From NCBI RefSeq assembly GCF_015694735.1, contig NZ_JADQDP010000003.1, positions 248,001 to 312,000 on the forward strand: a stretch of 64,000 nt of DNA, in the 5' to 3' direction. The stretch comes from Hymenobacter properus (lineage in GTDB: Bacteria > Bacteroidota > Bacteroidia > Cytophagales > Hymenobacteraceae). Numbering within the stretch: position 1 is the first letter of the stretch; every line of letters starts with the position of its first letter. The notes under the pieces were generated by a model. That model did not search any database, had not been told where the DNA came from, and saw only the letters and a list, made by a program, of their open reading frames with translations. Shown piece by piece: positions 23,756 to 32,766 of the stretch. The position numbers and the translations under genes are program-made.

Positions 23756-25288
23756 ATGTCGGCCCCGCTGACCCCTGTATCGCTCGGCGCCGCCCCCCAA
23801 ACGTTTCCGGCCCGCACCACCTACGACCGTGTCGTATTGCCCGGCGACTTTCCCGACCCCACCGTCACCAAAATCGGCGATACCTACTGGGCCAGCGCCA
23901 CCACCGCCGAGTGGGGCGCCATCTTCCCCATCTTCTCCTCGAAGAACCTGCTCGACTGGGAGCTGGTCGGCCACGTGTTCCCTGACAAGCAGCCCGACTG
24001 GGCCAGTTCCAACTTCTGGGCGCCCGAGTTCCACCACGAAAACGGCCGCACTTACATGTACTACACCGCCCGCAGCAAGCAGGGCGGCATGCTGTGCGTG
24101 GCCGTGGCCAGCGCCGACCACCCGGCCGGCCCCTACCGCGACCACGGCCCCCTGGTAGGCCAGGAAGCCGGCTCCATCGACGGCTTCGCCATGCCCGATG
24201 AAAACGGCGACCTCTACCTCGTTTGGAAAGAAGACGGCAACTCCTGCCAGCAGGAAACCCCCATTTGGGCCCAGCGCCTGAACTCCGAGCGCACCGCCCT
24301 CATTGGCGAAGCCACCGAGCTGTTCACCAACGACGTGAAGTGGGAAGGCCCGCTTGTGGAAGGCTCGGCCCTAGTGCGCCACAACGGCTGGTTCTACCAC
24401 TTCTTTGCCGGCAACTCCTGCTGCGGCAAGGGCTGCAACTACGCCACCGGCGTGGCCCGCTCGCGCAGCCTGCTCGGCCCCTGGGAGAAGCACCAGCAAA
24501 ACCCCATCCTCGACCGCAACGACGTGTGGAAATGCCCCGGCCACGGCACCGTGACCGAGTTAGACGGCCGCTGGTTCCTGCTGCACCACGCCTACGCCGC
24601 CGAAAGCCACGAGTTTGTGGGCCGCCAGGGCCTGCTCTCCGAGTTCACCTGGAACGCGCAGGAGTGGCCCGAATTCGTGAACCGCAGCCCCCAGGCTCCC
24701 GCCCTCACCGATATGGGCCAGTTTAACATTGCCGAGGAGTTTGAAGGCGATGCCCTAGGCCTGGAATGGCAGTGGCCCATCAGCGCCCCCAAGCCTGAGG
24801 CTACCGTGCGCGACGGCCAGTTGCACCTCGCAGCCAGCGCCTCGCGCCTGGGCACCATCGTGGGCCGCCGCACCCACGCCGCCACCTACAAAGCTGCCAC
24901 CACCATCGACTTCGCCAACCTGCCCGTCGATACCTACGCCGGCCTGGCCGCAGTGGGCGACCCCTACAACGCTCTGGCCCTGGTGGCCGGCAACGGCCAG
25001 GTGCAAATCTGGCACCTGAAGAGCGGCAAGCAGCAAACCCTGGCCCAGCTTTTCGTGGAGCCCTGCGACACGCTCACGCTGCGCCTCGAAGTATGGGGCG
25101 GCCAGCGCTACCGCTTCGCCTATAGCACCGACGGCGCCACCTGGCAGCCCCTGCCCACCGAAAGCTTCTCCCTCAACGGCACCTACCTCCCGCCCTGGGA
25201 CCGGGGCGTGCGCGTGGCCCTCGTAGCCCAGGGCGCCGAGGATACAACAGCGATGTTCAACAACTTCATCGTGCGCAACAAGCGGTAA
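23756..25288 (+). CDS. GH43 family glycoside hydrolase (xylosidase/arabinofuranosidase type)
   Basis: 510 residues from the ATG at 23756; an upstream frame from 23639 adds residues without resemblance to the family. Five-bladed propeller features: catalytic base D34 in GDFPDPTV, the pKa-modulating Asp at about D142 in SIDGFAMPDENG, and the general acid Glu at about E202 in GPLVEGSALVRHNGWFYHF. Residues about 335-510 form a beta-sandwich (GH43_C2-like) domain with EFEGDALGLEWQWP at its start. There is no signal peptide in this form, so it may be cytoplasmic and act on imported oligosaccharides. A strong terminator follows. No transporter or other glycosidase adjoins it. Confidence 0.88.
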   Translation: MSAPLTPVSLGAAPQTFPARTTYDRVVLPGDFPDPTVTKIGDTYWASATTAEWGAIFPIFSSKNLLDWELVGHVFPDKQPDWASSNFWAPEFHHENGRTYMYYTARSKQGGMLCVAVASADHPAGPYRDHGPLVGQEAGSIDGFAMPDENGDLYLVWKEDGNSCQQETPIWAQRLNSERTALIGEATELFTNDVKWEGPLVEGSALVRHNGWFYHFFAGNSCCGKGCNYATGVARSRSLLGPWEKHQQNPILDRNDVWKCPGHGTVTELDGRWFLLHHAYAAESHEFVGRQGLLSEFTWNAQEWPEFVNRSPQAPALTDMGQFNIAEEFEGDALGLEWQWPISAPKPEATVRDGQLHLAASASRLGTIVGRRTHAATYKAATTIDFANLPVDTYAGLAAVGDPYNALALVAGNGQVQIWHLKSGKQQTLAQLFVEPCDTLTLRLEVWGGQRYRFAYSTDGATWQPLPTESFSLNGTYLPPWDRGVRVALVAQGAEDTTAMFNNFIVRNKR

Positions 25289-25309
25289 GTCAGGTTTGCT
25301 AACAATGAC

Positions 25310-25352
25310 AAGGCCCGGCCGTCCTCATGGATGGCCGGGCCTTTCGCTTTTA
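25310..25352 (+). terminator. terminator of the GH43 gene
   Basis: Perfect stem AGGCCCGGCC / GGCCGGGCCT (25311-25342) followed by TTCGCTTTT, 22 bases after the stop. Confidence 0.8.
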
Positions 25353-25367
25353 CAATTTTCTACTGAA

Positions 25368-25473
25368 CGTCATGCAGCGCGCAGCGAAGCATCTCGCGTG
25401 CCGAAGTAACTCAATCGTGAAACTGATTTGATTACTACTACACGCGAGATGCTTCGCTGCGCTCTGCGTGACG
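25368..25473. repeat. GTCAT palindrome family element
   Basis: Arms CGTCATGCAGCGCGCAGCGA... and the near-complementary ...TCGCTGCGCTCTGCGTGACG enclose a variable core with ACGCGAGATGCTTCG / CGAAGCATCTCGCGT pairing; one or two mismatches near the ends. It sits between two terminators of convergent genes. Confidence 0.85.
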
Positions 25474-25500
25474 ATTCTTCGATACTCTTATAGACCTAAC

Positions 25501-25543
25501 AAACAGCAACGCCCGGCACAGATGTGTCGGGCGTTGCTGTTTT
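25501..25543 (-). terminator. terminator of the Lys/Ser-rich protein gene
   Basis: Fifteen-base stem AAACAGCAACGCCCG / CGGGCGTTGCTGTTT (25501-25515 with 25528-25542) and T-run on the reverse strand. Confidence 0.8.
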
Positions 25544-25558
25544 AAGAAAGGCGGCCGG

Positions 25559-26245
25559 CTAGCGGCGGTGCTTCTTCGATTTGCTTTTCGACTTCGAAGG
25601 CGTGCTCTTTTTTGAGGAGGATTTGTGCGAGGAGCTTTTCTTGGAAGACGATTTGCTTTTGCTGCTCTTGCTCTTCGATTTCGATTTGCTGGATTTCGAG
25701 TGCGACTCCGATTTAGCTTTGGACTTCGACTTGCTCGATTTGCTCTTGCTGTGCGAAGACGATTTGTGCGACTTCGACTTGCTGGACTTGCTGCTGTGCG
25801 ACGACTTGTGCGACTTCGATTTGCTGTGGCGGGCGGCGCGGCGGGCTTCGGCGCGCGCCTCGGCCCGGGCTTCGGCGCGGGCCTCTTCGCGGCGGGCGGC
25901 GGCCCGGCGGGCAGCAGCGCGGGCAGCAGCGCGGGCTTCGGCGTGGCTGGCTTCGTAGCTGCGGGCGGTGCGGGCCGTGATGGTGGCCGACTCGTCGGTG
26001 GCCTCGGAGTAGTGGGCAGTGGCGTCGGTTTCGGGGGCGGCGGTGTTGTCGTCGGCGGCGGCTTTGGGGGCCTCGGTCACGATTTTCTTGCGGCGCACGG
26101 GCATCAGGAAATCGCGCTCGGCGCGCTCGCGGAGGCTCAGGTTCTCCTCGCCGGGGAGCTTCGTAACGGGTACTTGCTTCTCGTTTTGGGCTTGGGCACT
26201 GCTCCACGTAAGCAGGGCTAAAAGGACGACTAACAGATGCTTCAT
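25559..26245 (-). CDS. exported Ala/Arg- and Lys/Ser-rich low-complexity protein
   Basis: 228 residues from the ATG at 26243-26245, which opens the signal peptide MKHLLVVLLALLTWSSAQAQ. A short acidic stretch (to about residue 90) gives way to an Ala/Arg/Glu helix (AEARAAARAAARR and EARAEARAEA units, about 95-135), then about 90 residues of almost only Ser, Lys and His (HSKSKSHKSSHSSKSSKSKS and similar). The tail has a high positive charge and should be disordered. The signal peptide indicates export. It might bind DNA, LPS or polyphosphate at the surface, but no function is assigned. The Ser/Lys tract looks built by slippage of AAG/TCN codons. Confidence 0.75.
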   Translation of the reverse strand: MKHLLVVLLALLTWSSAQAQNEKQVPVTKLPGEENLSLRERAERDFLMPVRRKKIVTEAPKAAADDNTAAPETDATAHYSEATDESATITARTARSYEASHAEARAAARAAARRAAARREEARAEARAEARAEARRAARHSKSKSHKSSHSSKSSKSKSHKSSSHSKSKSSKSKSKAKSESHSKSSKSKSKSKSSKSKSSSKKSSSHKSSSKKSTPSKSKSKSKKHRR

Positions 26246-26273
26246 AAACGAATAATGTAAAACCAACAGAAGA

Positions 26274-26304
26274 CAAATCTACTGTTTGACCCGTTTAAAT
26301 GCAA
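26274..26304 (-). promoter_or_regulatory. promoter of the Lys/Ser-rich protein gene
   Basis: Reverse strand TAGATTTG (26281-26274) with TTG 20 bases upstream (26304-26302), the best match in the window to the full Bacteroidota -33/-7 promoter. The leader would be about 25 bases. Confidence 0.65.
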
Positions 26305-26375
26305 GGCCAAAGTGGTTTTAAACGCTATAGGAGCCGTTTCCGCAGCCCAGCGGCCTATTTTACCCAGTTGACTGG

Positions 26376-29300
26376 CTACGGCGCCACCTGCAGCCGCCCC
26401 CCGGCCGCATGCGCCCCAAACTCGGGGGCGTACAGGCACTGCACCTGGCTGAGGCCGCCCGAAAAGTCGCCCGCCTGGCTGGCACGCAGCCGGTACTCGA
26501 AGACGTGGGTGCCGCGCGGCACTTCGCTCAGAAAAAAGTTCGTGGCCGCGTCGCGCGGACTTTCATAGTAACCCAGGCCGTTCTGGTAGCGGTAGCCGCT
26601 GGTTTGGCCGATGGGCTCGAGGCCGGCGGCGCGCTGGTCTTTGAGGTGCACGTATTCGAGGGCGCGGTCGGTGCGCAGCACGAGGCGCACCACCAGCGCA
26701 TCGCCGGTTTTCAAGGGCGAGGCGGGTGTGAGCTTTTCTAGCACCGGTCCACCTGCCGTGCGGGTTTCGCGGTACAGCTCGCGCTCCAGGCTGAGCGGCG
26801 TGGCGGCGGGCGTCACCTTGTCCATGTCTTCAAAATACTGCCAGTAGAGCGCGCCCCAGGCCACGCCCGCGTCGGGCTTGGTCACGGTCACTTTGCCCTG
26901 GGCGGGCTGCACCTCAGCGGCGGGCCAACTGGTTTTGAAGTAGCCGGTGCCAGCCTGCGCCGCCTCGGGTTTCACGGCTCGACCGCCTACCGTGACTTGC
27001 AGCGGCTGGGTGGGAGCCAGCCAGTCGGAGCCGCGCAGCAGCAGGGCGTAGCAGGCGTCGGCGGTGGCGCGGGTGCTTTCCCAGCTGTGCGTCTGCTTCT
27101 GCTTAAGCAGCCAGAGCTTCATTTCGTCCACCGCCTTTTGGTCGTTTTTCACTTCATCAAAGGCTTCGATGAGCGTGGCCTGGGTTTCGGTGGGGGCTTC
27201 GCGCCAGTAGTAGCCCCCGCGCACTTCCTTCCAGTACATGCCCAGTTCGGGCGAGTGCAGGGCGTTTTCGCTCAAGGCGCGCAGCATCTCGGCAGCGGCG
27301 GGCGCCTTGGCATCGTGGCGGAACAGCACCAGGGCCGCCTGGGCCTGCAAGTAGCGCGTTTGGGCGGGCCAGTACTTAGCCGCCTGCTCGCGGTAGTAGG
27401 CGAAGGCGGTTTTGGCGCTGGCGGCCTCGGGCTGCTGGGGCCAGAAGCTACGGGCGTAGAGGGCCTGAATCTGCTCGTCGCCGAGGTAGTTGTCGGTCAG
27501 CTTCACGTTTTTGGTTTTGCGCAAGCGGGCGTAGTCGTCGGCCAGCTTGGCATCGAGGTAGCGCAGGGCATTCTGCAGGATGCCGCGGGCCACGTCGTCC
27601 TGGCTGGCATCGAAGGCGCTTAGCTTTTTCAGCTTGCCGAAGCCGGCCACGATGAGTTGGGTGATGTACCGGTCCTCGGGCATCTTCTCAAACCACGGAA
27701 ACGCGCCGCTCTCTAACTGCATGCGCTGGAGCTTGAGCAAGGCGCGGCTGGTTTCGCCTTTGAGGCGGGTCTCATCAAACAGCTCGACGAGGCGGGCCAG
27801 GCGGGCGGTTTCGTTCTGGGCGTCGCGTACCCAGGGTGTTTCCTGGAGGAGCAGGTTTTTCAGCTCCTGGTTTTGGGCCAGCTTGCTTTCGAGGGCATTT
27901 TTCTGGGCGGCGGTGCCGCTTTGGGCCTGGCGCGTCCACTCGGCCAGCACGGTTTTGAAGCGCGGGTTGGCTCGCAGAATTTGAGCGGCCAGTAGGTTGG
28001 CGTAGAGGCGGCTGAATGTTTGCTCGGAGCACTCGTAGGGGTACTCCATGAGGTAGGGCAGGCTCTGCACGGCATACCAGGCGGGGTTGGCCGTCATCTC
28101 CAGCGTGAGCGAGTAGTTGCGCCGCGTGGGGCTGCTGGTGCTCGTGAGCTTGCTCAGCTCAAATGTGCGGCTGCCGGGCCCCACAATGGGCAGCGGAAGG
28201 CTCTCGGTGAGCAGAATGCGGTTGGGTAGCACCGGGAGGGTGTTTTCTTCGCCGTCGGAGAAAGTAGTTGTCAGTTGTCGGTTGTCAGTTGTCGGTTTCT
28301 TCCTTTTCTTGGTTTTTGGTGCCCTGCCTTTTTCTTCACTAACAACTGACAACGAAGAACTAGCAACTACTCGGTACGTCACGGCGGCCGGCGCAAAATC
28401 GGCCGGAATGCTGATTTCCCAACCCAGCGCGGCGCTCTGGTGCGCGGCGGCTGATACCGCCTGCTGCGCCGGGCCCTTTAGCAGCTGGCTGGTGAGGTCC
28501 TGGCCGGTGGCGGCGTCGAGCAGGAAAAGCTGGGCGGTGCCGCTGGTGGCGTGGTCGGTTAGGTTTGAGAACTTGGCGGGGAAGGTGAAGGTGTCGCCCT
28601 GCCGCAGGAAGCGCGGCGCGTTGGGCGTAATCTGAATTTCCTTTTGGGTGACGAGCTGCCGGGCCAGCTGGCCGCTGTGCAGTTGCTGGTCGTGGGCCAG
28701 GGCCAGCAGCTGCCAGCGCGTCACGGCCTCGGGCATCTGGAATTCGAGCACCACCTCGCCGTTTTTGTCAGTGCGCAGGGCTGGCTGCCATAAAGCTGTT
28801 TCGCGGAAGTCGCTGCGGGTGGGCACGGCGGAGAGGTCGGGGGCGCCACCAGCGGACACACCTGCGTCCTGAGCATAAGTTCGACCTGCTAAGACTTTTA
28901 CCTCTTCATCCCTCTTGACAACTGGTGCAGTAAACCTCAATTTAGCTGCCATTGGCGCAGGAGCAGCCATCGTTTCATTCATCACCGCGTTACCGCGGAC
29001 AGTCACCGTAACCACAGCTTTATCCTGTAGTTCTTCCTGGTCGGGAACTTCCTCCGCATATCTCTCCCAAGTCATTAACTGCGGGTAGCGCACACCAAGC
29101 AACATTCCAGCGTTTTCGCTACCGAACATTTCCTCCGAACTTATATCCCCGAACTCTCCCTGCCACCCAAACCGCGCCGGATAATACGCCGACCAAAACT
29201 CCAGCCCCATAAAGCTATGAGCCCGAAACACATCGAGGCTCTGGTCATAAAGCGTGGCTAATAGTTCGGCATCGGCAGGCTGGCCATTGGCCTGGCGGAT

Positions 29301-32300
29301 GCTCACACGCCAGGTTTCCTTCTGGCCGGGCTGGAGCTTGTCGCGAAAGGTGGCGATGCTGAGGCGCAGCGGCTGCGGTTTCTCCGCTACCTGCACGGTG
29401 GCATCGTGGCGGTAGAGGCGGCCGTCGCGCACCTGCAGGGTGTGGATGTAGAGCGGGCTCAGGGCCGTGGCCGGGCCGCTCTCGATGCTCAGGCGGCGCT
29501 GCTCGTTGGCGCGCAGCGTCAGCCATTCGGAGCGTAGCAGCTGGCCCTCGCGCTCCACTTCCAGCAGGATGCGGGCATCGGTTTCGCTGCTGCCCAGCAG
29601 CAGGGTGGCGGGCTGGCCGGGCGCCACTGTATCGGCCGGGGCCACCACCCAATCGGGCGTGGCGTAGGGCACGGTGGCAGCCTGCGAGTCGTAGAGCGTG
29701 AAGTTGAGCCGGGCCGTGTCGGTTTCGGCCGCAAAGGCTTCGAGGCGGTAGCGGCCGGTGGGCAGGGCGGCCAGCGCGGCCTGCAGGTCGAGCACGGCGC
29801 TGGCCTTGGTGTCGAAGGGCAGCGTTTTGACCAATTCCGGCTGGGCTTCGTTCTCATCGGTTTCGGGCGCGGGGCCTTGCACGCCGGGCGGGTTGGGGCG
29901 GTAGCGGCGGGCCAGCAGGCGCAGGGTGCCGGTGGCGGGCAGGGGCTCGCCGGTGGCATTGGTACTTAACAGGCGGAAGGCGGGCAGCTGCTGCTTGTTG
30001 GCCAGTTCGGGGCCGGTGAGCTGCAGGCTGAGCGGGTTGCGGCCGATGGACACGCTGCGGGTGCCGGTGCGGGTTTCGCCGGCCGCATCGGTCACGTCGG
30101 CCGTGATTTCGAACAAGTAGCCCGGCTCCCAACGGCGGCCCGTGGGCTTGGGCACCAGCGGCGGCGTAAAAGTGAGGCTGAAGCGGCCCTCCGCATCGGT
30201 GGTGGCGGTGCCGTGGGCAATTTCCTGGGTGTTGCGGTTGGCGCCGGGCAGGTAGCGCCCACGTCCGCCGTAGCCGTAGTCGAACAGCGGGAACAGCTCG
30301 CGGCGCGTCACGCGGTAGCGCACGGTGGCGCCGTCGGTGGCCTGCCCGGAGTAGGCCCGGGCCCGCCCACCCACTGTGAGCGGCTGGCCCAGCTGCGGCC
30401 GGCCCGGCACCGAATCGAGCGTGACCAGGAAGGTGGGCCGCTTGTAGTCTTCCACCGCGAAGCTCAGGCTGCCTTGGTCAGTTTGCAATTGAAACTCCCC
30501 GTTCAGCAAACTCGTGGGCAACACCAGCGAGCCATTGAACGAGCCAAAATCAGAGGTGGTGAAATTCAGCGTCTGCACGGTTTGGCCGTTCACGTCGAGT
30601 AGGCGCACGCTCACCGGTTCACTTTTAAGCAAGCTAGCTTTTCCGCGTAGCGTTTCGGTCAGAATGCCCTTGAAGTACAGCGTCTGGCCCGGCCGATAAA
30701 TGGCGCGGTCTGTGAAGAGAAAGGTGTGGCGCTGGGCCTGCTCAGGCTGGTCGTAGCGGCCCGGATAGTAATTGGTGTTGAGCGGCAGTAAAAGTGTATC
30801 GCGCCCGCGCCACATCCGCACATTGGCGAGTTGCTCACGGCCCAAGGCATCGTTGCCACTGTCCGGCCCGAGTATCTCCATTTCACCTGCTGCGCTGCTT
30901 TGGAGCACGGCGCCCAGCCGTTGCTCGTCACGCTCCCGCTCGCGGTTATATTTCCGAAACAGGGCCTGGCCGTGCACGTCAGCCAGCGGAGCGCCGCTCC
31001 GGCGACTGAGCACCAGCAGCGACGTATTACCGGTGCGCAACGCGGTTCGGTGCACCACGCTCAGCTCGCTCGCCCCCACAAACGCCGTGGCCGTGACGGC
31101 CCCCGACCGCGCCTCCAGCGGCTTCGCAGCGTGATTACTAACTATAATTAGGTAATTCCCAACGGGCAGCGCCGCGCCCGCCACCGCAAACTTCTGCTCC
31201 TTGTAATCTGGCGAATGCGCAGGCACCGGTACCGCCCAGGTAGCGGCCGGTGCGGCCCGCAAAGCCCGGGCGTAGCGCTGGGCAATGGTGCGGTTTCGCT
31301 CATCGTACTGCTTCGACTTCTCCCAATCCTTCAGCGCGATGCGGTAAGCCCAGGCGTGCAAGCCGGTCACATTGCGCGCCTTGAGGTCGAGTCGCCAGGG
31401 CTGGCCGGGCACCACCATTTCGGACGCTTCAAAGGCTACTTCCGGCTTTTCAATTTCCTGCTGCAGCTGCCGCGCCCGCGCCGCGCCGCGCGACTTCGGA
31501 AACCGGGCCTCGGCTTCTTTGGCCAGGCGCACGGCGGCCACGTTGTTGCCAGCTTCATGCAGGGCTTCGGCGCGGCGCGCCATAAATTCTGTGCTGATGG
31601 GCAGCGCCTTGTACGCTTCCGCCAGACGCTCCAGTGCCGGGGCGTACTGCGTGGCCAGGTCGGTGCCCTGCGTAATGCCGTGCAGGTAGTCGAGCCGTTG
31701 CAAATCCACATCAGCCAGCGCGGCCGGGTTTTGCGCCGCCAGCGGCAGGCGCGCTGCCGTGAGCTGCTGCAACAATCGCAACGCGTGATACTGCCCGTTG
31801 AGCGAGTCGCCGGCCGGAGCCGTCAGTTTCAGGACCGCAAACTCGGCCGCGGGGCCAAACAGTTCGGGTTGCGTGAGCTGAAACTGCTGCTCGGGCTTGG
31901 TCACGTACAGCTCCTGGTTTTGCAGGCCCTCGATGGCGCGCTGGGCCAGTAGGTCGTACAGTGTGGGGCGCAGCGCGCGGCCCTCGGCGTTGCCGCCGGT
32001 TGCAAGGTCGCCCAGCTGCGCCAGCGTGGTTTGAAGTTGGCGGCGGGGCTCGTCTTCCACCGATTGGTAGTAGTGCTGCACAACGGCCGTGCCCAGCCGG
32101 CCCATGTCCCAGGTAGCGAGGCCGGTGCCGGCAGCCGCCGGTTCCTGCTCTTCGGTGGTGGGCGTGGCGCCGGCGGTGCGCTGGTAGAGGCGGTAGCGGT
32201 TCTGGTTGAGGTAGTCGGTGTAAAGCTCAGCCAGCAGCGAGTGTAGAATGGGCCGGGCCGGGAAGGTGGCCGTTTTCACGTCGCGCTCCAGCAGGGCAAT

Positions 32301-32567
32301 GCCTTTCTCTTCGGCATCTTCCTCCTTGGCCTCCAGCAGCCTGATTTTGTAAAGCAGCGCCCGTACGTAGGCGGGGTTGTCGCCCGTCTTTTTAGCTTGT
32401 TGGTAGATGGCCTCCACCAGCGGCGCGGCCGTGGCAGTCTGGCTTTTGGCCAGCAAAGCATCAATTTTTTTCCAGCGGGCGGCGTAGGAGCCGGGTGGCG
32501 GAGTGGAAGCAGAGTCGGCGCTGAACGTCATGAGCAGAAGCAGGCAGGCAGCGAGGAGAAAACGCAT
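26376..32567 (-). CDS. alpha-2-macroglobulin family protein
   Basis: 2063 residues from the ATG at 32565-32567 (signal peptide MRFLLAACLLLLMTFSADSA; a longer frame from 32633 is less likely). An N-terminal helical region is followed by macroglobulin domains (FTDRAIYRPGQTLYFKGIL is the MG2 signature near 650), a bait region, and the thioester domain with YPYECSEQTFSRLYANLLA, Cys1513 and the Gln three residues later forming the CxEQ thioester. The C-terminal part (ESPRDAATNFFLSEVPRGTH) is the receptor-like domain. Such proteins trap proteases in the periplasm. Residues about 1400-1434 are an insertion (see the repeat at 28266-28369) between VVAS and FSDGEENTLPVL, normally contiguous in the family. 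No penicillin-binding protein 1C gene adjoins it. Confidence 0.9.
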   Translation of the reverse strand: MRFLLAACLLLLMTFSADSASTPPPGSYAARWKKIDALLAKSQTATAAPLVEAIYQQAKKTGDNPAYVRALLYKIRLLEAKEEDAEEKGIALLERDVKTATFPARPILHSLLAELYTDYLNQNRYRLYQRTAGATPTTEEQEPAAAGTGLATWDMGRLGTAVVQHYYQSVEDEPRRQLQTTLAQLGDLATGGNAEGRALRPTLYDLLAQRAIEGLQNQELYVTKPEQQFQLTQPELFGPAAEFAVLKLTAPAGDSLNGQYHALRLLQQLTAARLPLAAQNPAALADVDLQRLDYLHGITQGTDLATQYAPALERLAEAYKALPISTEFMARRAEALHEAGNNVAAVRLAKEAEARFPKSRGAARARQLQQEIEKPEVAFEASEMVVPGQPWRLDLKARNVTGLHAWAYRIALKDWEKSKQYDERNRTIAQRYARALRAAPAATWAVPVPAHSPDYKEQKFAVAGAALPVGNYLIIVSNHAAKPLEARSGAVTATAFVGASELSVVHRTALRTGNTSLLVLSRRSGAPLADVHGQALFRKYNRERERDEQRLGAVLQSSAAGEMEILGPDSGNDALGREQLANVRMWRGRDTLLLPLNTNYYPGRYDQPEQAQRHTFLFTDRAIYRPGQTLYFKGILTETLRGKASLLKSEPVSVRLLDVNGQTVQTLNFTTSDFGSFNGSLVLPTSLLNGEFQLQTDQGSLSFAVEDYKRPTFLVTLDSVPGRPQLGQPLTVGGRARAYSGQATDGATVRYRVTRRELFPLFDYGYGGRGRYLPGANRNTQEIAHGTATTDAEGRFSLTFTPPLVPKPTGRRWEPGYLFEITADVTDAAGETRTGTRSVSIGRNPLSLQLTGPELANKQQLPAFRLLSTNATGEPLPATGTLRLLARRYRPNPPGVQGPAPETDENEAQPELVKTLPFDTKASAVLDLQAALAALPTGRYRLEAFAAETDTARLNFTLYDSQAATVPYATPDWVVAPADTVAPGQPATLLLGSSETDARILLEVEREGQLLRSEWLTLRANEQRRLSIESGPATALSPLYIHTLQVRDGRLYRHDATVQVAEKPQPLRLSIATFRDKLQPGQKETWRVSIRQANGQPADAELLATLYDQSLDVFRAHSFMGLEFWSAYYPARFGWQGEFGDISSEEMFGSENAGMLLGVRYPQLMTWERYAEEVPDQEELQDKAVVTVTVRGNAVMNETMAAPAPMAAKLRFTAPVVKRDEEVKVLAGRTYAQDAGVSAGGAPDLSAVPTRSDFRETALWQPALRTDKNGEVVLEFQMPEAVTRWQLLALAHDQQLHSGQLARQLVTQKEIQITPNAPRFLRQGDTFTFPAKFSNLTDHATSGTAQLFLLDAATGQDLTSQLLKGPAQQAVSAAAHQSAALGWEISIPADFAPAAVTYRVVASSSLSVVSEEKGRAPKTKKRKKPTTDNRQLTTTFSDGEENTLPVLPNRILLTESLPLPIVGPGSRTFELSKLTSTSSPTRRNYSLTLEMTANPAWYAVQSLPYLMEYPYECSEQTFSRLYANLLAAQILRANPRFKTVLAEWTRQAQSGTAAQKNALESKLAQNQELKNLLLQETPWVRDAQNETARLARLVELFDETRLKGETSRALLKLQRMQLESGAFPWFEKMPEDRYITQLIVAGFGKLKKLSAFDASQDDVARGILQNALRYLDAKLADDYARLRKTKNVKLTDNYLGDEQIQALYARSFWPQQPEAASAKTAFAYYREQAAKYWPAQTRYLQAQAALVLFRHDAKAPAAAEMLRALSENALHSPELGMYWKEVRGGYYWREAPTETQATLIEAFDEVKNDQKAVDEMKLWLLKQKQTHSWESTRATADACYALLLRGSDWLAPTQPLQVTVGGRAVKPEAAQAGTGYFKTSWPAAEVQPAQGKVTVTKPDAGVAWGALYWQYFEDMDKVTPAATPLSLERELYRETRTAGGPVLEKLTPASPLKTGDALVVRLVLRTDRALEYVHLKDQRAAGLEPIGQTSGYRYQNGLGYYESPRDAATNFFLSEVPRGTHVFEYRLRASQAGDFSGGLSQVQCLYAPEFGAHAAGGRLQVAP
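28266..28369. repeat. palindromic repeat element inserted in-frame in the alpha-2-macroglobulin gene
   Basis: Two tandem copies of GTTGTCAGTTGTCG (28267-28294) and the inverted CAACTGACAAC (28343-28353) bracket an AT-rich, pyrimidine-rich centre. The segment is far lower in GC than the gene around it and encodes about 34 Lys/Ser/Thr-rich residues that interrupt a conserved block. Confidence 0.7.
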
Positions 32568-32689
32568 AGGCAGGAACAAGCCCCAATGCAGGGCTGAGGT
32601 TATAAAGATGCCCCACCGGGTTTTATTGCACATGCCCCAGACGTTTTCCGGCTTCTAATTCGTTGGCGCGTTCGGGCCGGCGGCAGCAT

Positions 32690-32697
32690 TACCTTTG
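32690..32697 (+). promoter_or_regulatory. -7 element of the barrel-protein gene
   Basis: TACCTTTG, exact consensus; the predicted leader to the ATG at 32767 is about 65 bases and contains a T-rich run. No convincing -33. Confidence 0.6.
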
Positions 32698-32766
32698 CAT
32701 GGTATGTGCCCACCACAAGGCGGGACTTTTTTTCACTTTTTTACCCTTTCCAATTTTCCTCATTTT

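Noticed and set aside
25581..25958. Acidic Leu/Asp-rich + strand frame opposite the Lys/Ser-rich gene
   Set aside because: It is the complement of Ser/Lys codon repeats, lacks a signal or conserved feature; the reverse frame has a signal peptide, promoter and terminator.
32541..32567. Lipoprotein lipobox (LAAC) at the alpha-2-macroglobulin N-terminus
   Set aside because: The Cys is at residue 8, too close to the start for a signal peptidase II site; a Sec signal cleaved later is more likely.
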